Origin: Niabella yanshanensis | GTDB lineage: Bacteria; Bacteroidota; Bacteroidia; Chitinophagales; Chitinophagaceae | Direction of reading: 5' to 3' | NCBI RefSeq assembly: GCF_034424215.1 | Contig: NZ_CP139960.1 | Span: 1,798,001 to 1,862,000, forward strand | DNA: 64,000 nt | Shown here: in pieces, positions 8,434 to 17,459 of the stretch | Layout of the letters: each line of letters opens with the position of its first letter | Numbering within the stretch: position 1 is the first letter of the stretch | Program-made: the position numbers and the translations under genes | The notes under the pieces: model-generated | The model's database searches: none | Told to the model about the DNA's origin: nothing | What the model saw: only the letters and a program-made list of their open reading frames with translations

Positions 8434-9087
8434 TCAGAGCACAACGCCCCATTCTGCGGCATGGTAACCGGTTCGCGGCACTGTATTTCGTATAACATGT
8501 GGTTTTAACGGGGATGGCGTATCGGTACCCTTTACTACATAAAACAACCTAAGAAAGTTTTCCGGTGCTGATGAAAAGCGAACTTTGATCAGCTCTTCGA
8601 TCACTGGCCGCTCCTGCGGGTAGATATGGTAATAATCATGATCCTTTAAAAGGGGGACCCAGTAATCAATAAAGTCTTTGATCTCGTTGATCTTGAAATG
8701 ATAGGCAGCTAAATTGCTTTTAAAGAAAATCTCCAGGCTATCCTTTGCAACGGTCCAGCCTGTTTTATATTGCCACTCATCCGGCTGCTCACTCTCATAA
8801 AATAAATAATCATACTGACCGTTTATTTTCCCTTCAGGAGTTACGGTTACATTCCATCCTGCTCCATAAAGAGGAATAGACTCCACTACCCTGCCACCTT
8901 TCGGAAAATCGAGCGCTACGCTAAGGCTCAACGTTTGTTTGGGATAGATATAAATATTGGGCTTGTATACAACTATGCAGTCTTTGCATTTTTTAGGGTC
9001 ATCGTCCGGTTTTTTACGACACCCAGCTATATGAAGTGCTGATAAGATAAGCAACAGAAAAGCAATCCGGTAAAGTTTCATCTGCAT
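8434..9087 (-). CDS. lipoprotein with KPxIYxYP-type domain
   Basis: A 217-residue lipoprotein: the signal ends at ALHIAGC (cysteine about residue 23), followed by a lysine/aspartate-rich linker. The mature domain starts KPNIYIYPKQTLSLSVAL and later has GAGWNVTVTPEGKINGQYDY. This pattern (KPxIYLYP, GGWNVTxxPDG, YxYLxxE) recurs in a family of bacterial surface proteins of unknown function that I know only by the motif. ATG 9081 (M3) is an alternative start. It precedes the 7879-8403 lipoprotein gene on the same strand. Confidence 0.72.
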   Translation of the reverse strand: MQMKLYRIAFLLLILSALHIAGCRKKPDDDPKKCKDCIVVYKPNIYIYPKQTLSLSVALDFPKGGRVVESIPLYGAGWNVTVTPEGKINGQYDYLFYESEQPDEWQYKTGWTVAKDSLEIFFKSNLAAYHFKINEIKDFIDYWVPLLKDHDYYHIYPQERPVIEELIKVRFSSAPENFLRLFYVVKGTDTPSPLKPHVIRNTVPRTGYHAAEWGVVL

Positions 9088-9184
9088 CGTTTTTAGTTTA
9101 TTTTGGTTGAACGTTGCCGGAGATCCAAACGCAACAGTCAGCGCCGATATTCATCAGAACGCTAACTATTGCGTCAATTTCTAT

Positions 9185-10558
9185 CTATTGTAGAGGTTTC
9201 AGCTTCGCCGTAAAATGCCTGAGCAAGGGCGCTTCTTCTGTAATCTCCAAGCCCTTAATCAAATCCCGGCGCTGAAATACATCAATCACCACTTCTGATA
9301 CATAATCAATATGGCTTTGTGTATACACCCGCCTCGGAATCGCCAAACGTACCAGCTCCATTGCCGCCGGGATGAGTTCGCCCGCTTCATCATATTTACC
9401 AAACATTAAAGAGCCTATTTCCACCGACCGGATACCACCCGCCAGGTACAATTCACAAACCAGCGCCTGTCCCGGGTACTGTGCTACCGGTATATGTGGC
9501 AAAAAAGCCTTACTATCGATATAAATAGCATGTCCTCCCGCCGGACGCATTACCGGCACTCCGGCAGCATGCAGCTTATCGCTTAGGTATTCTATACTGC
9601 GGATGCGATACTGCAGGTATGACTCTTCCATTACTTCTCTCAATCCTATGGCAATAGCCTCCAGGTCTCTCCCAGCCAATCCTCCGTAAGTAGGAAATCC
9701 TTCAGTAATAATTAACAGGTTGCGACACTCTTTCGCCAGCGCCTCACTATGCAATGCAAGGAAGCCACCAATATTAGCAAATGCATCTTTTTTAGCGCTC
9801 ATGGTAGCTCCGTCAGCATAAGAGAACATTTCTTTCGCGATATCCTCAATACTGCTATTCTGATAGCCATCCTCCCTGAGTTTAATAAAATAAGCATTTT
9901 CTGCAAACCTGCAGGCATCGATATAAAAAGGAATTTGGTTGGCGGCGCAGATGGCTTTGACTTCTTTGATGTTTTGCATACTTACCGGCTGTCCACCTCC
10001 CGAGTTATTGGTAATAGTAAGGATGACGGCTGGTATAGTTTCTGCACCTTTCTCTTTTATAAATTGTTCCAAAGCCACTGTATCCAGATTCCCCTTAAAT
10101 GGCGCCGGTATAGCCGGATGCTTTCCTTCTTCACATAATAAGTCAATGCCAGTGGCACCGCTAAATTCTATATTGGCTCTTGTAGTATCAAACAAGGTAT
10201 TGCTTACGAAAAACTTCCCTTTACCACCCAGTATACTGAACAATATTTTTTCAGAGGCGCGCCCCTGGTGCGTAGGAATAATAAAAGGCATGCCTGTTAT
10301 CGACTTTACTACGCTTTCAAAGTGAAAAAAACTACGGCTACCTGCGTAAGATTCATCTCCCTGCATGATGCCCGCCCATTGATGGCTACTCATCGCACTG
10401 GTGCCACTATCGGTAAGCAGGTCGATTAAAACATGTTCCGCATTAACCAAAAAAGGGTTGTAAAACGCTTGCTCCAGGATTGCTTTTCTTTCTTCGGGAG
10501 TAGTTACAAATATGGGTTCTACCGACTTGATACGAAAAGGCTCTATAATTGTTTTCAT
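9185..10558 (-). CDS. tnaA: tryptophanase
   Basis: A 457-residue beta-eliminating lyase (PLP fold type I) that splits L-tryptophan into indole, pyruvate and ammonia. The cofactor lysine lies in MSAKKD (residues 253-258). The family includes tyrosine phenol-lyase, so the choice was made on discriminating residues: FDTT with Asp124 where tyrosine phenol-lyase has Thr; IRSVEIGS where the phenol-lyase has Arg in RSMERG; and His448 in LRHFTAKL where the phenol-lyase has Phe. All three agree with tryptophanase. Some segments (GTSAMSSHQWAGIM, EGFPTYGGLAGRD) are nearer phenol-lyase wording. No tnaC-like leader peptide with a conserved Trp was found. A 13-bp inverted repeat lies 46 bp upstream of the ATG. 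Confidence 0.9.
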   Translation of the reverse strand: MKTIIEPFRIKSVEPIFVTTPEERKAILEQAFYNPFLVNAEHVLIDLLTDSGTSAMSSHQWAGIMQGDESYAGSRSFFHFESVVKSITGMPFIIPTHQGRASEKILFSILGGKGKFFVSNTLFDTTRANIEFSGATGIDLLCEEGKHPAIPAPFKGNLDTVALEQFIKEKGAETIPAVILTITNNSGGGQPVSMQNIKEVKAICAANQIPFYIDACRFAENAYFIKLREDGYQNSSIEDIAKEMFSYADGATMSAKKDAFANIGGFLALHSEALAKECRNLLIITEGFPTYGGLAGRDLEAIAIGLREVMEESYLQYRIRSIEYLSDKLHAAGVPVMRPAGGHAIYIDSKAFLPHIPVAQYPGQALVCELYLAGGIRSVEIGSLMFGKYDEAGELIPAAMELVRLAIPRRVYTQSHIDYVSEVVIDVFQRRDLIKGLEITEEAPLLRHFTAKLKPLQ

Positions 10559-10603
10559 GTATATTTTTTTTATGGTTTAAATGGTCACATAGAATTCCGC
10601 AGG

Positions 10604-10647
10604 AAGAAAATATTCAATCAACTAGGTATGAAAATGAATATTTTCTT
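10604..10647. promoter_or_regulatory. inverted repeat upstream of tryptophanase
   Basis: AAGAAAATATTCA (10604-10616) and TGAATATTTTCTT (10635-10647) are perfect 13-base reverse complements with an 18-nt spacer. Each arm contains a near-palindromic core GAAAATATTC, so the site could be two adjacent operators. It is 46-89 bp upstream of the tryptophanase start codon on the minus strand, a position suited to a transcription factor. The regulator is unknown. Confidence 0.5.
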
Positions 10648-10649
10648 AT

Positions 10650-11177
10650 GCTACATTTCATGATTGTTTTTTTTGATAAATAAGAAGATATGCCTGAACC
10701 TCTCTCAGGAAGTTTGACGTACAGACAACAGGATCCATGACTAACGATCAGCCAGGGAATTAAAAAAAGTGACGGGAAATAAAAGCTTAAGAAGGGCGGC
10801 GGATAATATTGTTCCACAAGCCATTGCATTTAATGGCTGCTAACTGATAGCGGGATATATATTCAGTAGTGGTGAACATGATACAAAAATAGGGAATTCA
10901 ATACCTTCAACATGCCTGTTTTCCCAGGAAATGAGTCTATCTCCGGGAATTCACGGACTTGCACCGAAAACTTACAAATACTCACTAAAACATAAATGCT
11001 GTGACCTTTTATGCGATTGGTAAGAAATATTATGGCTCACAGAAAAAGCATACTTGCACAGAAAAATCGCAAGTAATCATCAACTCATAAAAAATTCTGT
11101 GATTTCGGTGCCGTCTGTGACAAAATCCTCCCCTAAAGCCAGTTTTACACAAGCTTTCAACCAAACAGCGCCGGGTA
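10650..11177. other. intergenic region with no gene seen
   Basis: About 530 bp between the divergent tryptophanase and mutS genes. Short frames on both strands have no protein-like composition. Small local hairpins occur (for example CCTGA...TCAGG near 10692), but I see no riboswitch, tRNA or recognisable remnant. Confidence 0.4.
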
Positions 11178-11208
11178 TTGACAGGGATTTTCAATTCCCC
11201 TATTTTTG
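11178..11208 (+). promoter_or_regulatory. mutS promoter (-33/-7)
   Basis: TTG at 11178-11180 and TATTTTTG at 11201-11208 with 20 nt between match the Bacteroidota sigma-70 type promoter. The -7 box ends 6 nt before the mutS ATG at 11215, so the transcript would be leaderless or nearly so. Confidence 0.65.
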
Positions 11209-11214
11209 TCGCCC

Positions 11215-13881
11215 ATGTCTAAAGCGAAAAAGAATATTGAAGAAACCCCGATGATGCAGCAGCATAAGGCTATTAAACAAAAATATCCTGATGCGGTATT
11301 GCTATTTCGCGTAGGCGATTTTTATGAAACTTTTGGCCAGGATGCCGTGATTGCTTCGCAGGTTTTGGGCATCACTTTAACCAAAAGAAATAATGGCGCG
11401 GCAGCGTCTTTAGACCTGGCGGGATTTCCGCATCACGCATTGGACACTTATCTGCATAAACTGGTGAAAGCCGGTTACCGGGTGGCTATTTGCGATCAGC
11501 TGGAAGATCCCAGACAAGCCAAAGGTATTGTTAAGAGGGGTGTTACCGAAATGATCACACCGGGTACCGCTATTAATGACAAACTGCTGGAATATAAAAG
11601 CAATAACTTTTTGGCGGGCATACATTTCGTAGCCGATAACCAGTTTGGCCTGGCTTTCCTGGACCTGTCTACCGGGGAATTTTTAATAGCAGAAGGCGAC
11701 AAGGAATATGCTGATAAATTGTTGCAAAGCTTCTCCCCTTCGGAAGTGGTTTTCCAACGCCATCAACAAAAGAAGTTCAAAGAATTCTTTGGTGGCAAGA
11801 TGTATGTGTATACGTTAGATGAATGGATCTTTGATGAGAACTATGCACAGGATACGCTGCTAAAGCACTTTCAAATGCATTCTCTAAAAGGCTTTGGGAT
11901 TGAAGAGCAGAAAAATGGATTAACAGCAGCCGGAGCCATCATTCATTATTTAAGAGACACGGAGCATCCCAACCTGCAACATATTACATCCCTGCAAAGC
12001 ATTCAACGTAATGATTTTTTATGGATGGACCGTTTTACCATACGTAATCTTGAACTGATTTATGGCGTTAACGAAGGAGATCATACACTACTAAAGGTAT
12101 TGGACAACACGGCTTCGCCCATGGGCGCCCGTATGTTAAAGCGCTGGCTATTATTTCCGCTGATCGATATCAATAAAATAAATGAGCGGCTGGAACTGGT
12201 TGAAACCCTGATCAAGGAAACCGACCTGAGGAATGAGCTGGTACAAGCCATTAAACTTTGTGGCGATATAGAAAGGCTGGTAGCCAAAATTCCTACCAAA
12301 AAAATTAATCCTCGTGAAGTGCTTCAACTCGCTAAAGGATTACAGCAGGTAAAAATTGTAAAAGAACTTTGTACAGCACATAGTAGTGATTACCTGCAAC
12401 GTATAGGTGCCGCTTTAGATCCCTGCCCGGAGATTGCAGAAAAGATCTTTAAAGAAATCATGGAAAATCCTCCGGCAGTTGCTGTCAAAGGAGGATTTAT
12501 TAATAATGGCATTCAGGCCGAACTGGATGAACTGCGTGACATTTCGCAAAGCGGCAAGGCTTACCTGGCTAAGATGCAGGCGGCCGAAGCAGAGAAAACA
12601 GGCATCACTTCTTTGAAGATCGGCTTCAATAATGTATTTGGTTATTACCTGGAGGTGACGAACAGTCATAAGAGCCGCGTACCTGAAAACTGGATCCGGA
12701 AACAAACCCTGGCCAATGCCGAACGATATATTACACCCGAATTAAAGGAATACGAAGAAAAGATAACCGGTGCCGAAGAAAAAATATTAGTGCTCGAATT
12801 GCGGTTATACGATGAGCTACTAAATGAATTATTTAAGTACCTGCAGCCTGTGCAAACCAACGGTAACTTACTGGCGGTGATTGATTGCCTGGCATGTTTT
12901 GCGCATAACGCCATCCATTACCAATACCGGAAACCCGAGTTACATGAAGGAGACGATTGGTTATTGAAAGAAGCAAGGCACCCGGTAATTGAACGCCGCC
13001 TGCCGGTTGGCGAAAGTTATATACATAACGACACGGAGCTCAATAAAACGGATCAGCAGATCATCATTCTTACCGGGCCCAACATGAGTGGTAAATCGGC
13101 CTTGTTAAGGCAAACAGCGCTGATCACTTTAATGGCGCATATAGGTAGTTTCGTTCCGGCCACAGAGGCTAAGATATCTTTAACAGACAAGATCTTTACC
13201 CGTGTAGGCGCATCGGATAACTTAAGCGGTGGCGAAAGTACCTTTATGGTAGAGATGAATGAAACCGCTGCTATCATTAATAATATTACGCCACGAAGCC
13301 TGATCCTGCTGGATGAAATTGGTCGCGGTACTTCTACTTATGACGGTATCTCTATTGCCTGGAGCATCGTAGAACACCTGCATCAATCACCACATCAACC
13401 CAAAACATTATTTGCAACGCACTACCATGAGCTGAACGAGCTGGAAGAGAAGTTTGCGCGTATAAAAAACTATCATATTACCAATAAAGAAGTAGCTAAT
13501 AAGATCATCTTCTTAAGAAAACTGGCGAGGGGCGGCAGCACCCATAGCTTTGGTATTCATGTGGCAAAAATGGCAGGTATGCCGGCATCCTTAATTCAGC
13601 GGGCGAATGAAATTTTAACGCAGCTGGAAAGCCAGCATGTTGATGAGGGACAACCTGGAAGTCAGGAAAACGAAAAGTCAGATAGTCCGAAAGCGCTCCA
13701 TACAGATCTTTCTGAAAAAGTAAAACGACTGAACGATCCGAAATTCCAGCTATCGATATTTGATGCGCATAGCCAGACTTTTGACGAGATCAGGCAATTA
13801 CTTTCAGATATAGATATTAACCGTTTAACGCCGGTGGAAGCTTTGTTGAAACTGCAGGAGATCAAAGGTAAGCTGCATTAA
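11215..13881 (+). CDS. mutS: DNA mismatch repair protein MutS
   Basis: An 888-residue MutS that recognises mismatches and recruits MutL. The mismatch-binding motif GDFYETFGQDA lies near residue 35, the Walker A GPNMSGKSALLRQ near 621, and the Walker B context LLDEIGRGTSTYDG near 700. A helix-turn-helix tail follows with FGIHVAKMAGMP. Start MSKAKKNIEETP at ATG 11215 is chosen over the in-frame TTG at 11206; ATG 11251 or 11254 is possible but would trim the usual lysine-rich head. The promoter at 11178-11208 places transcription start very close to the ATG. It stands alone; the downstream gene is convergent. Confidence 0.96.
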   Translation: MSKAKKNIEETPMMQQHKAIKQKYPDAVLLFRVGDFYETFGQDAVIASQVLGITLTKRNNGAAASLDLAGFPHHALDTYLHKLVKAGYRVAICDQLEDPRQAKGIVKRGVTEMITPGTAINDKLLEYKSNNFLAGIHFVADNQFGLAFLDLSTGEFLIAEGDKEYADKLLQSFSPSEVVFQRHQQKKFKEFFGGKMYVYTLDEWIFDENYAQDTLLKHFQMHSLKGFGIEEQKNGLTAAGAIIHYLRDTEHPNLQHITSLQSIQRNDFLWMDRFTIRNLELIYGVNEGDHTLLKVLDNTASPMGARMLKRWLLFPLIDINKINERLELVETLIKETDLRNELVQAIKLCGDIERLVAKIPTKKINPREVLQLAKGLQQVKIVKELCTAHSSDYLQRIGAALDPCPEIAEKIFKEIMENPPAVAVKGGFINNGIQAELDELRDISQSGKAYLAKMQAAEAEKTGITSLKIGFNNVFGYYLEVTNSHKSRVPENWIRKQTLANAERYITPELKEYEEKITGAEEKILVLELRLYDELLNELFKYLQPVQTNGNLLAVIDCLACFAHNAIHYQYRKPELHEGDDWLLKEARHPVIERRLPVGESYIHNDTELNKTDQQIIILTGPNMSGKSALLRQTALITLMAHIGSFVPATEAKISLTDKIFTRVGASDNLSGGESTFMVEMNETAAIINNITPRSLILLDEIGRGTSTYDGISIAWSIVEHLHQSPHQPKTLFATHYHELNELEEKFARIKNYHITNKEVANKIIFLRKLARGGSTHSFGIHVAKMAGMPASLIQRANEILTQLESQHVDEGQPGSQENEKSDSPKALHTDLSEKVKRLNDPKFQLSIFDAHSQTFDEIRQLLSDIDINRLTPVEALLKLQEIKGKLH

Positions 13882-13898
13882 AAGTTTAAGATTTAAAG

Positions 13899-13951
13899 TT
13901 CAAGGTTTAAGGTTCGATGTATTTCCCCAGCCTTAAACTTTAAACCTTGAA
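13899..13951. terminator. AT-rich inverted repeat between convergent genes
   Basis: TTCAAGGTTTAA (13899-13910) pairs perfectly with TTAAACCTTGAA (13940-13951), and related TTAAAGTT/TTTAAGG words repeat through 13881-13955. It lies between the ends of mutS and the minus-strand hydrolase gene and probably acts as a bidirectional terminator. The repeated TTTAAGGTT heptamers also suggest a simple-sequence element. Confidence 0.5.
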
Positions 13952-13957
13952 TTTGCC

Positions 13958-16036
13958 TTATTCCAACCAGATCATCGGCGTAAAAGCCCCGTTGGCTGCA
14001 ATATCCCAGGCTTCGATGCGCACCCATTTTTTTCCGGTGAGATCTACAGGCCAGGAAAATTTTTGTTTACCAAAAGCCGTGGTATGATTAAGGTTGATGC
14101 GTTCCCGGTACACTTTTTCTCCATCTCCTGAAACAATCTCTGCAAAATTCATAGGAAAATTCCATTGCAGGGCAGCGTCAATATTTACTTTTTTTGCACC
14201 GGATAATTTTAATACATCACCCGATTCTTTCCCATTGATGGTGAAGTTGGGGATCAGCACTTCGCCCGTGGAAACGAAAAATTTTCCATTACGCATGGCA
14301 TCCAAAACGGATTGCCAGCCTTGTTCATAAGCAGGCAGTTTGTTCATTTTTAAATAGATCACATTTAAATGCGCATACATTTCATTTTGATTGGTAATGG
14401 TGAAAATATCCGACTCCGCAATCGCATGCTTTTTATGTCCCCAGTTGGCCATATCATCTACCAGCTTTAACACCCGCTCACTTAGCTTAGGCCATGAAAG
14501 ATCCGCCGGTATCGACTTCCAGGCGGCACCCAGGTAGGTATCTGACTTAAAAAAAGCTTCGTCCTTATATTTATCAGGGTAGCCGGTTGAAGCTTTGGTA
14601 CGCGCATGCGCCACCCAGGCCAGTCCTTTTTCTTTCTCCAGCAGCTTCAGCATTTCTTCTTTGTTACCCACCCGGTACACGGTACCATATTGAGGATCTT
14701 TTGTTTCAAAAGGGGCCTGTTCTTTTCTCGACATAATCCAATAAACCGGTTTAGGAAAAAATGCCAGCCAGTGCCCTCCATAAAAATTATTGGCTTCTTC
14801 CCCTGGCAACAAAAGAAAGCTGCTATCGGACAAGCGTTTGGTTTGATCAAATAATGCTTTTAGCTCTACCAACCTTATTGAGTCTGGTCCTTTGGGATGG
14901 CCAGGGCCATGAAACTCAGCGAGCTTTACAATATCCAGTCCATGCTTTTTCAGCACATCCACAAACTCTGGTTTTTCAGGAACAGGTTTACCACTCAACA
15001 CCACATCCATTATAAACTCATTGTGAAAATGGGTGGCCATTCTTTTATGCCCGGCTAATTGTGGAAACACATCATTATTGGTGAATTGCTTCACTAGTTC
15101 TAAAGTAGCTTTCGCATTTTTACTGCTGGCCAGGCAAAAGAAATTCAAGCGCTGCTGTGTTTGAGGCGGCGCATTGAACCAGGGCACAAACCTCCTGTCC
15201 CCGGTTGGCTCCTGCCGGATACCGATTCCAAAATCAGGTACAAGATCTAAATAGTTTTTCCCATACCAGGTAAATTTTAAATTGAATGCTTCATCCAGCG
15301 GATAGAAGTATTGATGCGGGGCAGGAAAAACAGCCAGGCTTCCTGTTGCATTTTCGCCGATCACCGTGCGGTACTTCACTTCTACATCCGTCGACGGGGT
15401 ACCCGCTGCAGGCTCCATTTTCAGCATCGTATTTTTAACATCCGACCAGGCCACATTTTTCCACAATGCTTTTTTATTCACCAGCCCGGCATCATATAAA
15501 ATGGCTGTTGAATCTTTATCGGTTGCTATAACGGCTGCTATATTAAACAAAGGACTTCCATTGTAGAACGTAATCTCAATATGACCCGAAAAATCCCTGG
15601 AATTCACCTTATTAATTTTCACCACTGTAGATGCCCCGATCGTATGCACACTAGCGGTAGATTTATCTAGCCGTACCAATTCGGTTGTGTAAGGTCTGTT
15701 AGGTACTCTATCAAAGAATACATCCCAGCTACCGCTTGAGGGGCTCAAAGTTCGTGTACCCTGCCTCAATATAAAAGCGGGATCTAACCCTTTCACAATG
15801 TCTACAAAGCGCCCATTCTCTTCTTCGCCTATACTGTAAAACAATGGTTGATTTTTTTCAAGATCAAGCACAACCCGGGAGAAAGCAGATGCTCCGCCGG
15901 GCCATTTTATGGTGACCCGTTTTTGATCTATACTCACCACTGCCCCGTTGCTCTTAAATGCATTCAGATCGACTAAAGGCTGCGCCTGTGCATACAGGCT
16001 GAAAATCAACAATAAAAAAAACAGTATTTTTTTCAT
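13958..16036 (-). CDS. secreted CehA/McbA-like PHP metallohydrolase
   Basis: The protein is 692 residues from MKKILFFLLLIFSLYAQAQ, a clear signal peptide; the frame extends 9 codons further upstream, but this start at 16036 is preferred. An N-terminal beta-rich domain of about 320 residues precedes a PHP-like metal-binding domain: ATHFHNEFIMD, then LAEFHGPGHP, LLPGEEANNFYGGHW, WVAHARTKAS and HKKHAIAESDIF. The histidine and acidic residues resemble metal ligands of this superfamily. The C-terminus ends WDIAANGAFTPMIWLE, resembling CehA-type enzymes. It is likely a periplasmic or exported hydrolase; the substrate is unknown. It is divergent from the porin gene with about 112 bp between starts. 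Confidence 0.75.
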   Translation of the reverse strand: MKKILFFLLLIFSLYAQAQPLVDLNAFKSNGAVVSIDQKRVTIKWPGGASAFSRVVLDLEKNQPLFYSIGEEENGRFVDIVKGLDPAFILRQGTRTLSPSSGSWDVFFDRVPNRPYTTELVRLDKSTASVHTIGASTVVKINKVNSRDFSGHIEITFYNGSPLFNIAAVIATDKDSTAILYDAGLVNKKALWKNVAWSDVKNTMLKMEPAAGTPSTDVEVKYRTVIGENATGSLAVFPAPHQYFYPLDEAFNLKFTWYGKNYLDLVPDFGIGIRQEPTGDRRFVPWFNAPPQTQQRLNFFCLASSKNAKATLELVKQFTNNDVFPQLAGHKRMATHFHNEFIMDVVLSGKPVPEKPEFVDVLKKHGLDIVKLAEFHGPGHPKGPDSIRLVELKALFDQTKRLSDSSFLLLPGEEANNFYGGHWLAFFPKPVYWIMSRKEQAPFETKDPQYGTVYRVGNKEEMLKLLEKEKGLAWVAHARTKASTGYPDKYKDEAFFKSDTYLGAAWKSIPADLSWPKLSERVLKLVDDMANWGHKKHAIAESDIFTITNQNEMYAHLNVIYLKMNKLPAYEQGWQSVLDAMRNGKFFVSTGEVLIPNFTINGKESGDVLKLSGAKKVNIDAALQWNFPMNFAEIVSGDGEKVYRERINLNHTTAFGKQKFSWPVDLTGKKWVRIEAWDIAANGAFTPMIWLE

Positions 16037-16148
16037 ATATATAAACTTTGACAACACAATCAACCGAAAGATAATAAAAAGTTTGCAAAATCAATTTTGC
16101 AAACAGTTCAAGCCCGTCAATGACCAATCTTTCGTTTCTTTGCACACC

Positions 16149-17402
16149 ATGAAAATTCATAAAAAGATAATATGGATCAGTGGCCTTCTATTCAGTTCCT
16201 ACGCCGATGCGCAGGAGGTAGTTGCCGACACATCCAAACAGGAGAAAACCACAGTGGCCTTTAATGACAAAGGGCTTCAATTCCGGAAAGGTGATGATTT
16301 CCTGATGACATTTCGCTTCCGTACACAGCTCAGGGCCGGCTATTTCAGTCGTCTAGACAATGCAGATGAGCCCGGTTTTGAGGCGCTCGTGCGAAGAATG
16401 CGGCTGCGATTTGAAGGTTATCTGCTATCGCCCAAGCTTGAATACCGGTTGCAACTGAGTTTTGCCAACCGTGATATGGATTTGGAAAGCGGCTCCCCAC
16501 AAATAGTAAGAGATGCAGTTTTTTATTACAAACCCAATCAAAACTGGTCTTTCGGACTGGGGCAAACCAAATTGCCCGGTAACCGGGAACGGGTGAACTC
16601 ATCTGGCGAGTTGCAAATGCCCGATAGATCTATTGCCAACGGAGAATTTACGGTGGATAGGGATTTCGGGATTTTTATAGATCGAGATTTTGAGTTAAAG
16701 GACCATATCATACAGCTGCGGACCGCAGTTTCAACCGGGGAGGGGCGCGGACAATTAAAAACCGATAACGGGCTGGCTTACACGGGTCGTGTTGAATATA
16801 TGCCTTTCGGCTATTTTAAAAATAAGGGCGATTATTTTGAAGGCGACCTGGATTTTGAAGAAACTCCTAAAGTTTCAATAGGACTTACTTACACTAAGAA
16901 TTTCAAGACAACGCGCACGGGAGGACAGCTGGGAACTCCTATGGTTAGCGCATATAACGAAGACGAAAGGCTGGCAGCCGATATACGGACGATCATGCTC
17001 GACGGTGTGCTAAAGTATCGGGGCTGGGCGTTTTTAGGAGAATACTATGACCGTAAGGTCGACAATTTTTCGGTTGCGGATTTTGCCACAAGGCCCGATG
17101 ACCGGCTTATCTTTTTAACCATGCCGGCAGGCACTGCCATTAATTTCCAGGGAAGTAAAATGGTGTCAAAAAAGGATGAAGTAGTAGCTCGATACACTTA
17201 TGTTAAACCACACCAGCAATTGATCCCCTACCAATATTTACTACGAACCAAGGCTATAGGTTACTCCCACTACTTCAATAAACATAAATTTAAGATACAG
17301 GGGTATCTCGGACTCGACGACCGAGAGGGTGAATCAGAAGAGCTGGATGATGCATTTGAAAATCGTCTAAATGCAATGATTCAGCTTGAAATAGGTATCT
17401 AA
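16149..17402 (+). CDS. phosphate-selective porin OprO/OprP family protein
   Basis: A 417-residue outer-membrane beta-barrel protein of the OprP/OprO family. The open frame starts at 15948, but the signal peptide MKIHKKIIWISGLLFSSYAD begins at ATG 16149 and is cleaved near ADAQ. The mature part starts with a short acidic linker, then FRKGDDFLMTFRFRTQLRAG and the family segment RRMRLRFEGYLLSPKLEYR. Later strands include FGLGQTKLPGNRERV and VARYTYVKPH. The C-terminal strand is IQLEIGI, ending without the usual aromatic residue. The family conducts phosphate or other anions; specificity is not shown here. bshB1 follows after 57 bp on the same strand. Confidence 0.85.
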   Translation: MKIHKKIIWISGLLFSSYADAQEVVADTSKQEKTTVAFNDKGLQFRKGDDFLMTFRFRTQLRAGYFSRLDNADEPGFEALVRRMRLRFEGYLLSPKLEYRLQLSFANRDMDLESGSPQIVRDAVFYYKPNQNWSFGLGQTKLPGNRERVNSSGELQMPDRSIANGEFTVDRDFGIFIDRDFELKDHIIQLRTAVSTGEGRGQLKTDNGLAYTGRVEYMPFGYFKNKGDYFEGDLDFEETPKVSIGLTYTKNFKTTRTGGQLGTPMVSAYNEDERLAADIRTIMLDGVLKYRGWAFLGEYYDRKVDNFSVADFATRPDDRLIFLTMPAGTAINFQGSKMVSKKDEVVARYTYVKPHQQLIPYQYLLRTKAIGYSHYFNKHKFKIQGYLGLDDREGESEELDDAFENRLNAMIQLEIGI

Positions 17403-17459
17403 AATTGTTTTTTGCCTGCCGCCGTCAAACTTTTGAATTAAAAAACTGTTCTGTACATC

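Noticed and set aside
10614-10829. 71-codon minus-strand frame upstream of tryptophanase
   Set aside because: It overlaps the palindromic control region and shows no family or start signal; not a tnaC-like leader because no conserved Trp-Pro pattern was found.
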